Below, piece after piece: positions 9,553 to 19,500 of a DNA stretch of 52,614 nucleotides. Every line of letters starts with the position of its first letter. The stretch's first letter is position 1. The notes under the pieces were generated by a model. It worked only from the letters and a program-made list of their open reading frames with translations. It did not search any database and was not told the DNA's origin. Source of the stretch: Candidatus Cloacimonadota bacterium (GTDB taxonomy: Bacteria; Cloacimonadota; Cloacimonadia; Cloacimonadales; TCS61); NCBI GenBank assembly GCA_030600585.1, contig JAUVLU010000017.1:1-52614 (forward strand), read 5' to 3'. The translations under genes were made by a program, and so were the position numbers.

Positions 9553-10589
9553 AAAAATATTTATTCTTATTTATGATAATTATTGCAAGTTCACTTGCAG
9601 CAAAGAATTTTTTATTCTATGCTGACATCTCATTGAAAACTTCTTATAATAGCAATATCCTAAGTCTTTCACAAAATGATCTGGATAGATTCGTTAGCGG
9701 TAAAGAATTAGATAAATTTTCACTTAAAACTTCTGATGATCTTATCACTTCCGCAAAAGTAGAATTGAATTTGAAACACCGAATTATGGCTGGTCATACT
9801 CAAATTAACAGAATTGCTATAAAATATAATAAATATTTAAAGAACGATTTTAAAGATAATTATTATTTGGAATTTGCTTTAAAACAATTTTTAAGTAAAA
9901 AGCTGAATTTTGGATTTTATTATTACCACTATCCTGAAATTTATATCAACAAATATGATAGTGTATTGGACACTGAAACTGTTTTCCGTGACTTTACATA
10001 TTCCAAGAATATTTATCTCGGCAAAGTAAATTACAAACTTAATTCAGAATTTCAATTTAATTATAAATTGTGGTTTTCACAATTATTCTATAATGAATAT
10101 TTCACGGAATATGATGCAGAAAATATTGAAAATGGAATTGAAATTAAAATAATTCCGGCAAGTTGGATCAGGATCATTTCGGGTTACACATATAAAATAT
10201 CAAATGCAAAAGCGGGAGGTGCTTTTAGTAATCCGCAGCAGGTAACAATAATAAAAGATGCATCTTATCAAGCTGATATATTTGATCTCTCATTAGATTT
10301 TCCTGCAGTAATGTCGGCGTTTTCAAATCCGGTTAATTTTAGTCTTGGTGCAAAATATGAACATTATTATTTCCATGCTGAAAATGAACTGGATGAATAT
10401 CATTATGGCAGAGAAGATAAGATACTAACTTTTAATTCCGATGCAAAATGCAAAATAACGGATGTTATTTCGCTTAAATATTATTACAAGTACAAGGTTA
10501 GAAAAACCGGTTCGCCCTACACAAATGTTGAAGTAGATAAAGAATACAACTTATACGAAACAGGTATGTCGCTGGTTTATTCTTTGTAA
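9549..10589 (+). CDS. Predicted outer-membrane beta-barrel protein of the polymer operon
   Basis: 346 residues; signal peptide MKKYLFLFMIIIASSLAAK, then a start like many small barrels (FYADISLKTSYNSNILSLS) and long amphipathic strands with alternating aromatics (FGFYYYHYPEIYIN, LNSEFQFNYKLWFSQLFYN, DVISLKYYYKYKVRK), ending in YETGMSLVYSL. These are features of outer-membrane porin-like barrels, although no named family is recognised. The ATGA overlap with the preceding gene and the upstream pgsBCW genes suggest a role in moving or holding the polymer at the outer membrane. It is the last gene of the set; no strong hairpin terminator follows. Confidence 0.75.
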   Translation: MKKYLFLFMIIIASSLAAKNFLFYADISLKTSYNSNILSLSQNDLDRFVSGKELDKFSLKTSDDLITSAKVELNLKHRIMAGHTQINRIAIKYNKYLKNDFKDNYYLEFALKQFLSKKLNFGFYYYHYPEIYINKYDSVLDTETVFRDFTYSKNIYLGKVNYKLNSEFQFNYKLWFSQLFYNEYFTEYDAENIENGIEIKIIPASWIRIISGYTYKISNAKAGGAFSNPQQVTIIKDASYQADIFDLSLDFPAVMSAFSNPVNFSLGAKYEHYYFHAENELDEYHYGREDKILTFNSDAKCKITDVISLKYYYKYKVRKTGSPYTNVEVDKEYNLYETGMSLVYSL

Positions 10590-10887
10590 TATTAACACGA
10601 CACATTTGTCAGATATGTCCCATAAATGTCACGATAATAATATATATACATAATTTGTCTAATATACCTTAAAACTTATATTTTTACATAAAGTGTTTTG
10701 ACCTGTAGATTTATGTAGATGCCGGAATCTACTGAGAAAAATTGATGATTTTGGATTAATTATTGCATAAATATAAAGATAAGTTCATTAAAATAATAAT
10801 TTTAGATTGACAGTAAAATTGAGATAATTATTTATACATGGGTAAACATAAAAAGAAAAAATACATGTTCCTGAAATAGGAGGAAAT
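10590..10887. other. Intergenic region, no gene seen
   Basis: Very AT-rich and without an open frame of interest. It contains the candidate promoter at 10807-10836 and the strong AGGAGG ribosome site of the next gene. A possible imperfect repeat of gacatttgtc-like words lies around 10600-10635, but it is too weak to call a terminator. Confidence 0.5.
10807..10836 (+). promoter_or_regulatory. Candidate sigma70-type promoter
   Basis: A perfect TTGACA at 10807-10812 is followed after 18 bases by TTTATA (10831-10836), about 50 bases before the start of the secreted protein at 10888. The -10 match is modest. Confidence 0.4.
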
Positions 10888-12870
10888 ATGAAGAAATATT
10901 TATTAGTTTTATTTATAGTTTTGGTTTTTAGTACTTTGGTTTTTGGGGTAGCGACTGTTGCTACCGTGGGGATGTCAAATACGAGTGGTGGTGGGACTGG
11001 CACTAATAGTATTCAGGCAGGTGGAGCAGTATATATTAGTGGTACAGCTTCAAATTTAACTCTAGCTTATCAAATTAATAATGTTTATAATGGAGATACA
11101 GGTTCGACTATAGTAGGTGATCTTTATCTCACATATTGGTCACAAACACCTAATAGTGATTATACAGGTTCAATTTATGGTCCAAGTGTTACATTGGACA
11201 CTTTTGCAGGAAGTGGCCCAAATCAAACTACCTTCACAGCTGATTTTACAATGCCAACAACTGGAATTCCTAGTAATACTCTTTACATAACAATATATCT
11301 TGGTTTAGAAGAGAGGAATAGAGGTAATTATGGTTATGGAGCAGTAATTGAATCTGATGTTGATGTTACCTCTGCCCCAACTGGATATTTTACTCGTCTG
11401 GACTATACAGCCGACACCTCAACCGAAGCACCCACCTTAGATTTACCCTTATCTAATGCAACCATTGGTGCAAGTTTTGATCTTCAATATGACCAGCCGG
11501 AAACTGCTTATGCAAGTACTGTAAAAATAACATTAACACGTACAGCCGGATCAGCTGATACTGAATCACCTCACGTATTAGAGGTTGATAGTGAAGCTTC
11601 CGATACGGATATACTATTAAATATTAAAGGTGATGGACTCGGAGGAGCAACTGGTGTAAGTTTATTTAGTGGTGGCAACCTTCTTGTTACCGGTTCCATT
11701 TATACTATAAGAATAGAATATCAGGATTTGGCTCAGAATCCGATTGCTTATGATGAACATTATGGAATCACGTATGATTCCGGTGCTCTTTTAGAAGTAT
11801 CCGGTAGTGATTATAATGCTGGAACAAGTTTTAGCCCGGGATCAACTGATAATGCTTTCTTCCGTATCCAGATGCAAAAATCTATCAGTGGAGGAGAAGA
11901 TGCTACAGTTAGTTCAATTGAGTTTGCTTTGGATCTCGGTACTTTTCAATCATCTGATGTTGATGCTATTAGGATTTGGAGATCAACAAATAATAGTAGT
12001 TTTGAATCTGGTACCGATATTCTAATAGCTTCTGATACTTCATCTCCGTTTGATCCATTCAACACTGGTACTATTAGCGAATCTATTGGTGGTGCAGCCC
12101 CAGTTTATTATTTTTTAACAATTGATGTTTCTTCAACTGCGAGCGGAACTGATGAGATAGGTGCAAGGATAATAGAAGCAGCAGATATTTCAGCATCAAT
12201 TACGGTATCAGGTAATTTCCCAATAACCGGAAGTACTCATCCATTACCGGTAACTTTAACCAGTTTTAATGTAGTGCTGTCAGATCAACCGGTAATACAC
12301 TGGGTAACCCAAAGTGAGACAAATAATGCTTATTGGAATATATACAGAGGAATATCACAAAATTTAGGACAAACAATTCAAATCAATTATGGCGATATGA
12401 TATTTGGACAAGGTACTGTTACCGAGCCAACAACATATTCTTATATGGATAATTTCCCAGTTTTAGAAAATACAACATACTGGTACTGGCTGGAATGTGT
12501 TGATAATGCCGGTGAAGCAGATATATTGGGTCCTGTTTCATTATTTATTCCTGAAGGTAACGGCAATAATGGAACACCCGCAACACCGGATGATTATGGT
12601 CTTAAACAAAACTTCCCAAATCCTTTTAACCCGGATACTATGATCAAGTTTGCACTTGACGAAGACAGTCCTGTTCAACTTACTATTTACAACATTAAAG
12701 GTGAAAAGATCAAAACTATCTTTGAAGGCAGCGTTCCGGCTGATATTATACAAACAGCATATTGGAACGGTAAAGATAAAAGTGGGAAAGATGTTGCAAC
12801 CGGAGTATATTTGTATCGTTTGATGACAAACAAAACAAAATACATCAAAAGAATGTTATTAATGAAATAA
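10888..12870 (+). CDS. Secreted beta-rich protein with type IX sorting domain
   Basis: 660 residues with signal peptide MKKYLLVLFIVLVFSTLVFG and an AGGAGG ribosome site. The body is rich in S, T, G and D and predicted all-beta. It includes LPVTLTSFNVVLSDQPVIHWVTQSE, a stretch commonly seen just before sorting domains in this group, and an Fn3-like module (WNIYRGISQN...TTYWYWLECVDNAGEAD). The C-terminal sorting domain starts at LKQNFPNPFNPDTMIKF and ends KRMLLMK. No enzymatic motif is visible; it is probably a surface structural or binding protein. It has its own promoter candidate upstream and a strong terminator downstream, so it is likely monocistronic. Confidence 0.85.
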   Translation: MKKYLLVLFIVLVFSTLVFGVATVATVGMSNTSGGGTGTNSIQAGGAVYISGTASNLTLAYQINNVYNGDTGSTIVGDLYLTYWSQTPNSDYTGSIYGPSVTLDTFAGSGPNQTTFTADFTMPTTGIPSNTLYITIYLGLEERNRGNYGYGAVIESDVDVTSAPTGYFTRLDYTADTSTEAPTLDLPLSNATIGASFDLQYDQPETAYASTVKITLTRTAGSADTESPHVLEVDSEASDTDILLNIKGDGLGGATGVSLFSGGNLLVTGSIYTIRIEYQDLAQNPIAYDEHYGITYDSGALLEVSGSDYNAGTSFSPGSTDNAFFRIQMQKSISGGEDATVSSIEFALDLGTFQSSDVDAIRIWRSTNNSSFESGTDILIASDTSSPFDPFNTGTISESIGGAAPVYYFLTIDVSSTASGTDEIGARIIEAADISASITVSGNFPITGSTHPLPVTLTSFNVVLSDQPVIHWVTQSETNNAYWNIYRGISQNLGQTIQINYGDMIFGQGTVTEPTTYSYMDNFPVLENTTYWYWLECVDNAGEADILGPVSLFIPEGNGNNGTPATPDDYGLKQNFPNPFNPDTMIKFALDEDSPVQLTIYNIKGEKIKTIFEGSVPADIIQTAYWNGKDKSGKDVATGVYLYRLMTNKTKYIKRMLLMK

Positions 12871-12891
12871 TCCAAAATAAAAATAAAGATT

Positions 12892-12923
12892 AGCCCTACC
12901 GGTTTTTTCGGTGGGGCTTTTTC
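12892..12923 (+). terminator. Rho-independent terminator
   Basis: Arms AGCCCTACCG (12892-12901) and CGGTGGGGCT (12909-12918) form a 10 bp stem with one G-U pair, followed by a T run. It ends the 10888 gene. Confidence 0.9.
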
Positions 12924-12930
12924 TGTTTTG

Positions 12931-12956
12931 TAGCCTATGCGTAAACGCATAGGCTA
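12931..12956. terminator. Perfect hairpin between convergent genes
   Basis: Arms TAGCCTATGCG and CGCATAGGCTA enclose a four-base loop. It sits five bases past the minus-strand radical SAM stop and may stop transcription from both sides, although the T tract is short. Confidence 0.5.
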
Positions 12957-12961
12957 TTTAT

Positions 12962-14620
12962 CTATATCTGAAGTAAGTTCGGCTTACCTTTGACAAAAGC
13001 GACAATCTCTGCAGATGGCAGATTGTCTTGCTTGAATTCTTCTGATCCCGGAATAAAATATATTACCCTTTTTAGGTCAGAAACGGTGAGTTCAATTTTA
13101 TCCAATTGTATTTTGTCTTTTAGTTTGAAGGAATTCAAATACTCAAATCCGTTTTGTTTAGCCTTAATATTTAGATCGGATCTTAAAAATTCAGGATAAT
13201 AATGAGATTTTGCCTGCAGGCACCAATCCCATCTCAAACAATCAAAAAAAAGTTCTTTTTTATTCAGGAATAAAACATTGGCAAATTGCATCAATTTCAC
13301 AGCATTCTTCTTCCAATTCTTAGTTTGCAGATCAAAGTTGCTGGTTTGAAGAAAATCCAAAAGATCACTGAAAAAATCATACGAAGAATCAAATTTTGGG
13401 ATTAAATACTTTAAAGTTGTATTAAATTTATTTGAATTGGAAAATATATTTAATAATGTTTCGATCTTATGGATTTTATTTAGATCATCAAAAGACAGCC
13501 AGCTATTTTTCAAAATAATATATGGACTCATATCCGTTGATATGATACCAAATTTATCTGCATTTTCAGCCATCTCAGTTCCGGGCAGAACTTTGAGGAA
13601 ACCTAACTGGAAATGGTCTGCCTTCAAATTGAATACATCATTGAACGACTTTTTAAATCCGAACATATCTTCATAAGGTAAGCCGGCAATAAGATCGACG
13701 TGGACATGAATATTTCCAAATGAGATAAGTTGATGAACAATATCAGCAGTTTTTTCCCAATTATTTGTTCGGTGAATTGCTTTTAATGTTTCGGGATTAG
13801 TGGACTGAATACCGATTTCAAATTGAAATAATCCTTTTGGACAGTTTTGTAAAATTTGCAGGTCTTCGTCTTCAAGCAGTTCCGAATGTATCTCAAAATG
13901 GAATGTTATATCAGGATCGAGGTTAATCAGGAATTTCCAGATTTTGCGGGAATGTTCTTTTTTTATGTTAAAGGTACGATCGACAAATTTGATGATCCTC
14001 GGTTTTTGCTCGATAAGAAATTTTAATTCTTCTTTTACAATATTAATATTGCGAAATTTCAGAGCTTGATCTGAGCGTGAAGACAGACAATAACTGCATT
14101 TGAATGAGCATCCTCTACTCGATTCGTAATAGATATATTTATCTTTGATCTCAGGGAAATCTGATGGAAGATAAGGAAATGGAAGGTCAGAGAAATGTGG
14201 GTTTCTTTTTCTAATGATCGCATTTTCTTCGTGTAATCCATTTTTCAGGAGGTATCTAAATCCTGCTTCGCCTGCACCACAAACAATGAAATTAATTTCA
14301 GGAAATTTGGTTAACCAATCTTCCGGATTATAACTAACTTCCGGACCACCAAGAATGATCTTAGAATCAGGCAGCACCTTCTTAACTTCCGGTAATAATG
14401 AAAGGATTTTCTCAGTGTTCCAGATATAAACTGAAAATGCCAGTATATCCGGCTTTACATGAGCAATCTGTTCCAGTATTGTTAGAATATCCTGATTAAT
14501 AGAAAACTCAAATATTTCAGTTTTGTATTCGAGATCATCAACAAAATTTCTAAGATATCTTAAAGCAAGATTTGAATGAGTATATCTGGCATTAACACCG
14601 ATTAATAACAGCTTCTTCAT
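12962..14620 (-). CDS. B12-binding domain radical SAM protein (DUF4080-type C-terminus)
   Basis: 552 residues. The N-terminal third resembles a cobalamin-binding Rossmann domain (ILAFSVYIWNTEKILSLLPEVKK, KIILGGPEVSYNPE). The radical SAM cluster motif is Cys171-x3-Cys175-x2-Cys178 in RGCSFKCSYCLS, followed by typical barrel strands (IIKFVDRTFNI, FEIGIQSTNPETLKAIHRTN, VHVDLIAGLPYED). The C-terminal 170 residues resemble the DUF4080 extension. These enzymes use SAM and a 4Fe-4S cluster for radical chemistry, often methylation at unactivated carbons; the substrate is unknown. It follows the nucleotidyltransferase gene by 14 bases and is presumably co-transcribed. A B12 uptake locus further along the window fits a cobalamin need. 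Confidence 0.88.
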   Translation of the reverse strand: MKKLLLIGVNARYTHSNLALRYLRNFVDDLEYKTEIFEFSINQDILTILEQIAHVKPDILAFSVYIWNTEKILSLLPEVKKVLPDSKIILGGPEVSYNPEDWLTKFPEINFIVCGAGEAGFRYLLKNGLHEENAIIRKRNPHFSDLPFPYLPSDFPEIKDKYIYYESSRGCSFKCSYCLSSRSDQALKFRNINIVKEELKFLIEQKPRIIKFVDRTFNIKKEHSRKIWKFLINLDPDITFHFEIHSELLEDEDLQILQNCPKGLFQFEIGIQSTNPETLKAIHRTNNWEKTADIVHQLISFGNIHVHVDLIAGLPYEDMFGFKKSFNDVFNLKADHFQLGFLKVLPGTEMAENADKFGIISTDMSPYIILKNSWLSFDDLNKIHKIETLLNIFSNSNKFNTTLKYLIPKFDSSYDFFSDLLDFLQTSNFDLQTKNWKKNAVKLMQFANVLFLNKKELFFDCLRWDWCLQAKSHYYPEFLRSDLNIKAKQNGFEYLNSFKLKDKIQLDKIELTVSDLKRVIYFIPGSEEFKQDNLPSAEIVAFVKGKPNLLQI

Positions 14621-14634
14621 TAAATTACCTGTTG

Positions 14635-15348
14635 TTAAAGTGAAAACATCTCCTTCGCTCGTGCCAAATCCTCAGGAAAATCGATTTCAATGCAGGGAAT
14701 ACCATCAGTTGATATTGCCTTCAAAATTTTATCTTTAGCCAGCAGATCAACTGCATATTCAAAATAATTGTTAGATTGCCCATTATCTACACCAAACTGG
14801 AGATAATGAACAAAACGTTCTATAATATCCTTATTGAATTTTCCGATACCAATAAATTCTCCGGCACATTTTGGAATTGGAAGCTGCTTACTTATTTGCA
14901 GGATGCGCATATTTTCATCAATTATCATTTTAACTTCTTCTTCTGCACAAGATTTTGTTTCCAATAATAATTGGGAATATTGTGAAGAGTCAGATATTTT
15001 TTTAAGAAGTCCACTTTGGAATAGAACATCAGCATTAAAGTAGATAAAATCATCATTTAAATGATCTCTGGTAAGCCACAATGAATGAAGAGTGTTTGTG
15101 GTATCATAAATTGGATTCTCAATAAAAGTGACTTGATCATGTTTTATTTTTTCCAAAATATGAGCCTTCAATTGTTCCATTTTATATCCCACTACAATTA
15201 CAAAATCATTGATCCCAACATTCATACAGCTTTCAAGCTGATGATGAATTATTGAGCTTTTCCCGATCTTGATCATACTTTTTGGAATATCTCCTGATAC
15301 TTTTTGCAATCTTTTTCCCATGCCTGCAGCCAGAATAACAGCTTTCAT
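14635..15348 (-). CDS. Nucleotidyltransferase of the LicC/sugar-nucleotide type
   Basis: 237 residues. The N-terminus carries the nucleotide-binding signature VILAAGMGKRL, then PKSMIKIGKSSIIHHQLE and the acidic metal site YFNADVLF. This is the alpha/beta fold of enzymes that activate phosphocholine or sugar-1-phosphates with CTP, UTP or GTP. Specificity cannot be read from the sequence; the length of about 240 fits LicC-like cytidylyltransferases. Two ATGs are adjacent; the second (15348) is better spaced from AAGGAG. It is the first gene of a two-gene minus-strand unit with the radical SAM protein. The divergent space to mrp is 211 bases. Confidence 0.82.
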   Translation of the reverse strand: MKAVILAAGMGKRLQKVSGDIPKSMIKIGKSSIIHHQLESCMNVGINDFVIVVGYKMEQLKAHILEKIKHDQVTFIENPIYDTTNTLHSLWLTRDHLNDDFIYFNADVLFQSGLLKKISDSSQYSQLLLETKSCAEEEVKMIIDENMRILQISKQLPIPKCAGEFIGIGKFNKDIIERFVHYLQFGVDNGQSNNYFEYAVDLLAKDKILKAISTDGIPCIEIDFPEDLARAKEMFSL

Positions 15349-15447
15349 CATTTCTCCTTTTCAATATAGATTTTCTTTTCCTATTTCAGAGCCGTCCATT
15401 TCGTCAATGATTTTTTCTAAATACAATAAGGTTTTCAAATGTTGAGT

Positions 15448-15476
15448 TTGACAATTTCATAGACAATATTTACAAA
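15448..15476 (+). promoter_or_regulatory. Candidate promoter of mrp
   Basis: TTGACA at 15448-15453, a 17-base spacer, and TACAAA at 15471-15476. It is about 85 bases upstream of the mrp start. Confidence 0.45.
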
Positions 15477-15559
15477 TATTTTTATTTGCCATTTGTAAAA
15501 GATCAGCTAAATTAAAGTAAATATTATTATAATAAGTATTTGTAAGATATGGAGGGAAA

Positions 15560-16393
15560 ATGGAACCGGTAGATTTTAAAAAACCAGAAAAGACAAAAGA
15601 AGAAATGCGTATTACAGCAAATTTGGATAGGATTAAATATAAGCTAATTGTTATAAGTGGAAAAGGTGGAGTCGGTAAAAGTACTGTAGCTGTTAATGTT
15701 GCTTACGGATTAGCCTTACAGGGGAATAAAGTAGGAATACTTGATGTGGATATTCATGGTCCATCAATTGCAAAAATGCTGGGAATAGAAGGAAAAAAAC
15801 TACAAATAAAGGCAAAGGGCGAATTCCCCGAACCTATTAAAGTTACAGATAATCTTTATGCATTGACCATTGCATCATTAGTGGATAATCCTGACGAACC
15901 GATCATTTGGCGGGGACCTTTGAAGATAGGTGTAATTAAACAATTTATGCAGGATATTCAATGGCCTCAACTTGATTATCTTATTGTAGATTCTCCTCCC
16001 GGAACCGGGGATGAACCATTAAGTGTTGTTCAGACATTAAAAAAAGTTGATGGTTCTCTTATTGTATCAACTCCACAAGATGTTGCCTTATTAGATGCCA
16101 GAAAAACTATAAAATTCTCCCAAAAAATGAATGTTCCGGTTTTAGGAATTATTGAGAATATGAGCACATTTATCTGTCCTAATTGCGGTGAAAAAACAGA
16201 TATTTTTGCAGGTCTTGGAATTGAAAAAGCTGCCAGAGATTTTAATATCGATATTTTAGGGAACATTCCAATTGAAGTTGATATTGTTAAATCAGGAGAT
16301 TCCGGAAAAGCTTATCTCAAAAATCATGAAACTCAAACTTCTGCGAAGGAATTCAGGAATATTGTTTTAAAAATTGCAGCAAAAATGAAGTGA
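15560..16393 (+). CDS. mrp: Mrp/ApbC/NBP35-type P-loop ATPase, iron-sulfur cluster carrier
   Basis: 277 residues with a GGAGGG ribosome site. The deviant Walker A GKGGVGKST occupies residues 34-42. It is followed by LDVDIHGPSIAKMLG, the family region PIIWRGPLKIGVIKQFM, YLIVDSPPGTGDE, and a CPNC pair at Cys206 and Cys209 for the bridging 4Fe-4S cluster. It lacks the N-terminal DUF59 domain found in longer ApbC proteins; a DUF59-like domain instead occurs fused to the IscU-type protein at 42224. The protein should transfer Fe-S clusters to apo-enzymes in the cytosol. It is transcribed alone, with promoter and terminator on either side. Confidence 0.93.
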   Translation: MEPVDFKKPEKTKEEMRITANLDRIKYKLIVISGKGGVGKSTVAVNVAYGLALQGNKVGILDVDIHGPSIAKMLGIEGKKLQIKAKGEFPEPIKVTDNLYALTIASLVDNPDEPIIWRGPLKIGVIKQFMQDIQWPQLDYLIVDSPPGTGDEPLSVVQTLKKVDGSLIVSTPQDVALLDARKTIKFSQKMNVPVLGIIENMSTFICPNCGEKTDIFAGLGIEKAARDFNIDILGNIPIEVDIVKSGDSGKAYLKNHETQTSAKEFRNIVLKIAAKMK

Positions 16394-16412
16394 TGTTTAT
16401 ATAATGATTTTG

Positions 16413-16444
16413 AGGCGATGTATGAACATCGCCTTTTCTTTTTA
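16413..16444 (+). terminator. Rho-independent terminator of mrp
   Basis: A perfect 9 bp stem AGGCGATGT/ACATCGCCT with a four-base loop (16413-16434), followed by TTTCTTTTTATT. Confidence 0.92.
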
Positions 16445-16511
16445 TTGTCATTATCAAATTATGATATTATTACTGATAATTAAATATATTGCAATTTCTG
16501 TTATCACTTTC

Positions 16512-16540
16512 TTGACAACCAAAATGGACTAATTAATAAA
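16512..16540 (+). promoter_or_regulatory. Candidate promoter of the kinase operon
   Basis: A perfect TTGACA (16512-16517) with AATAAA 17 bases later (16535-16540). It is 24 bases before the kinase start, so the leader would be very short. The -10 element is weak. Confidence 0.35.
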
Positions 16541-16563
16541 GGGAACCGGAAAAGGAGTGAATA

Positions 16564-19500
16564 ATGATAATTGACTCAAGGTACAAAGTAGAAAAAAAAT
16601 TGGGTGCCGGAGTTTGGGCAACAGTATATAAAGTAATTGATCTGAGAACCCAAAAAAATTATGTTCTTAAACTATTCCAGATGCTTGATGCGGATAGTCT
16701 TTATGAAAAATTATCTGCTGAGGACATGCATCATATTACCAAATTACATCATCCCAACCTGATACAGGTGAACGACTTTGGTAATTTTGAGAATCATATA
16801 TATTATCTATGTGAATACTATGAGGGAAAAACACTTTCAAGCTTCAAATATCGTAAATCCAATGAAGAATTGTTTTATGATATTATTGTACAAATCTGTT
16901 ATGCCTTAAGTGCTTTACATAGTCAGAAGATTATTCATAAAGATCTTAAACCCAATAATGTAGTATATACGATAAAGAAAAATCAACTTGTCCTAAAATT
17001 AATGGATTATGGTTTTACAAAGATAGATATAGAGATAACTAATCAAAGAATTGGTAATATCCTACCTTATCTGGCACCAGAAGTGTTTACTGGGAACGAA
17101 GCTGTTACTCAAAGTGATTTTTATTCATTAGGTGTTATGTTATATCAGATCACGACAGGAACTTTGCCATATACAATAGAACAGCTTTCAGCCATTCTTG
17201 CCGGAGATGAATTTAATTTATTCCCTAAGTTCCCAACTGAATTAAATCCTGATATCCCAGACAATCTGGAGAAGATAATTTTAAAATTATTAGAAAAAGA
17301 TCCTGAAGATAGATTCAAGGATGCAGAGAGTATAATTCACCAGATCAATCAAATTCAACCGAAAAATTATCCTTTCTCCAGAAAACAATCGATCGTTAAC
17401 AATATTAAATTCAGTGATTATATTGTTCGTGAAGATTATTCACACAGGTTGCTGGATTATATCCCGATAATTAGTAAGGATAATGGAAAAATTGTTTCTC
17501 TTTCTGCCGGTAAAGGATTGGGGAAAAATAATGTACTTACACTTTTCCGTTACCACTTGTTAACCGATAAATATAACATTTTTGATTACACTTGCAGTTC
17601 TTCCAATAAAGATCCTTTCTTTGCTCTAATCAAAGAATTTTATCGAGCTGCAAAAACTAATAAGAAATTAGCATCTGATCTATTAAAAATATCACCTACA
17701 TTAAGCGAATACCTATTTGATTCTGAGAGATCAACAACTGAACAAAAGTATACTAAAGATGATCTTGAACTGGATTTTAAAACAGCATCAAGTTTTATTT
17801 ATCACCTCTCTGAAGAGAAACCGCTTATTTACATAATCCGACAAGCGGAACATTTAACCAAAGATGTATTCAGCTTCCTGAACTATATCTCTAAAGAAGT
17901 AACAAGACGCCCGATCCTCATAATTCTTAGTATTAATGATCCTCGTAAATTAGTTGGATTAATGCATCCGGTTCAGATGACAATAGATGCTCTCACTTAC
18001 GAACAGACCGAATTATATGTTTATAGATTATTAATGAAAACACCGCCAGCTCATTTTGTTAATAAAATATGGCTGCGTTCAAATGGAAATCCAATGTTCA
18101 TTGAACAGATCCTTCTTGATCTGACTGATAAAAGACTGATCTGGGACTCAAATATGTTCAATTTTGAACATGATCTGGATAAGTATGAATTACCAAATGA
18201 TATTTTGGATGCAATACAGCTTAGGATTGATCATCTCTCTAAATCAAGTTATCAATATCTGAAAAAATTAGCTTGTATAGAAACTCCTCTTTCAAACACA
18301 TTAATAAAATCAATTTTAGGAATAGATGATAAAACCTTATTCTTTCTACTCTCGGAGGGAATTAATAATGAACTTCTAAAAAAAGTGGATGAATATTATT
18401 ATTTTACTTTTAAAGAAGCTCAAGAACATTTTAATAAAGAACTTTCTGATAAAACAAAGAAGATCATTTCAAATAAAGTTCTCAAATATTTCAAAGATAA
18501 GCAAATCACACTTTTTTCTGTTCTCGATGGTATAATTGAACATGCTAAATTTGTTAATGATTATGAAGCTGTGCGTAAGTATTTACTGCTTTCGGTAGAA
18601 TTATTTACGATAAAAGGACAGCATGAAATTGCTTTTGAACAGATTGCAAAAGTTGTAACTCTCGATTTTTCACAGGAATTGAAGATCAAAGAAAGTGATC
18701 TGCTTTTAGACCTTAAACTCTTAATGGAAAAATCTGAATGGGCAACAGATAAACAGATTTCTGAAGAACTGAAGCGCGTTATTTCAAAAATGCCCGATAT
18801 CTCTGAGAAACATATGCTCATTGGTATGTTTTACTTTGTAATAGAAAAATTATCACTTTCTAAAAAGAGATTTGAGAGAGCATTAGGAAAGGCTGTTACC
18901 GGAAGCTTAAGAGTAGAAATTCTTCTCAATTTGTGCCGTATTCTACTATCCCTTAATAAAATTGATGAGATGGGTAAATATATTAAGAAATTAGATGAAT
19001 GTAAACTTCCTGCGGATAAAGAAATATCATATATTATTCATAAAGGGCTTTATTATGGCTTCAGTGGTAATTTAGATGAAGGTATTAATATCATTGAGGA
19101 TTATTTGCAAAATATAAAAACTAAAAATAATCCAAACTATTTTATAAAACTAGGAAGACTTCATAATGGATTGGGTGTTCTATATAGAAATAAAAGACTA
19201 TTAGATGAAGCCGATAGAAACTTTGAAACTGCTAGAAAGATATGGGAACGAATTAACTATAAGCGTCAGCTTGTAGCAGTTTACAATAATATTGGCGATG
19301 TCGCCTTAACAAAAGGCGATACAAAAAAGGCGTTTGAAAACTTCAGAAAAGCAAAGAATATATCTGATCAGATTGATTCAAAACGTTATGGAGTACTGGT
19401 TTTACTTAATCAGGGTGAAGCCCATATAAAGCTTGGAAATTTTACTATAGCAGAGAATTTCTTGAAGAAAGCATACTTATCTTCTAAAAAATTGGAAACG

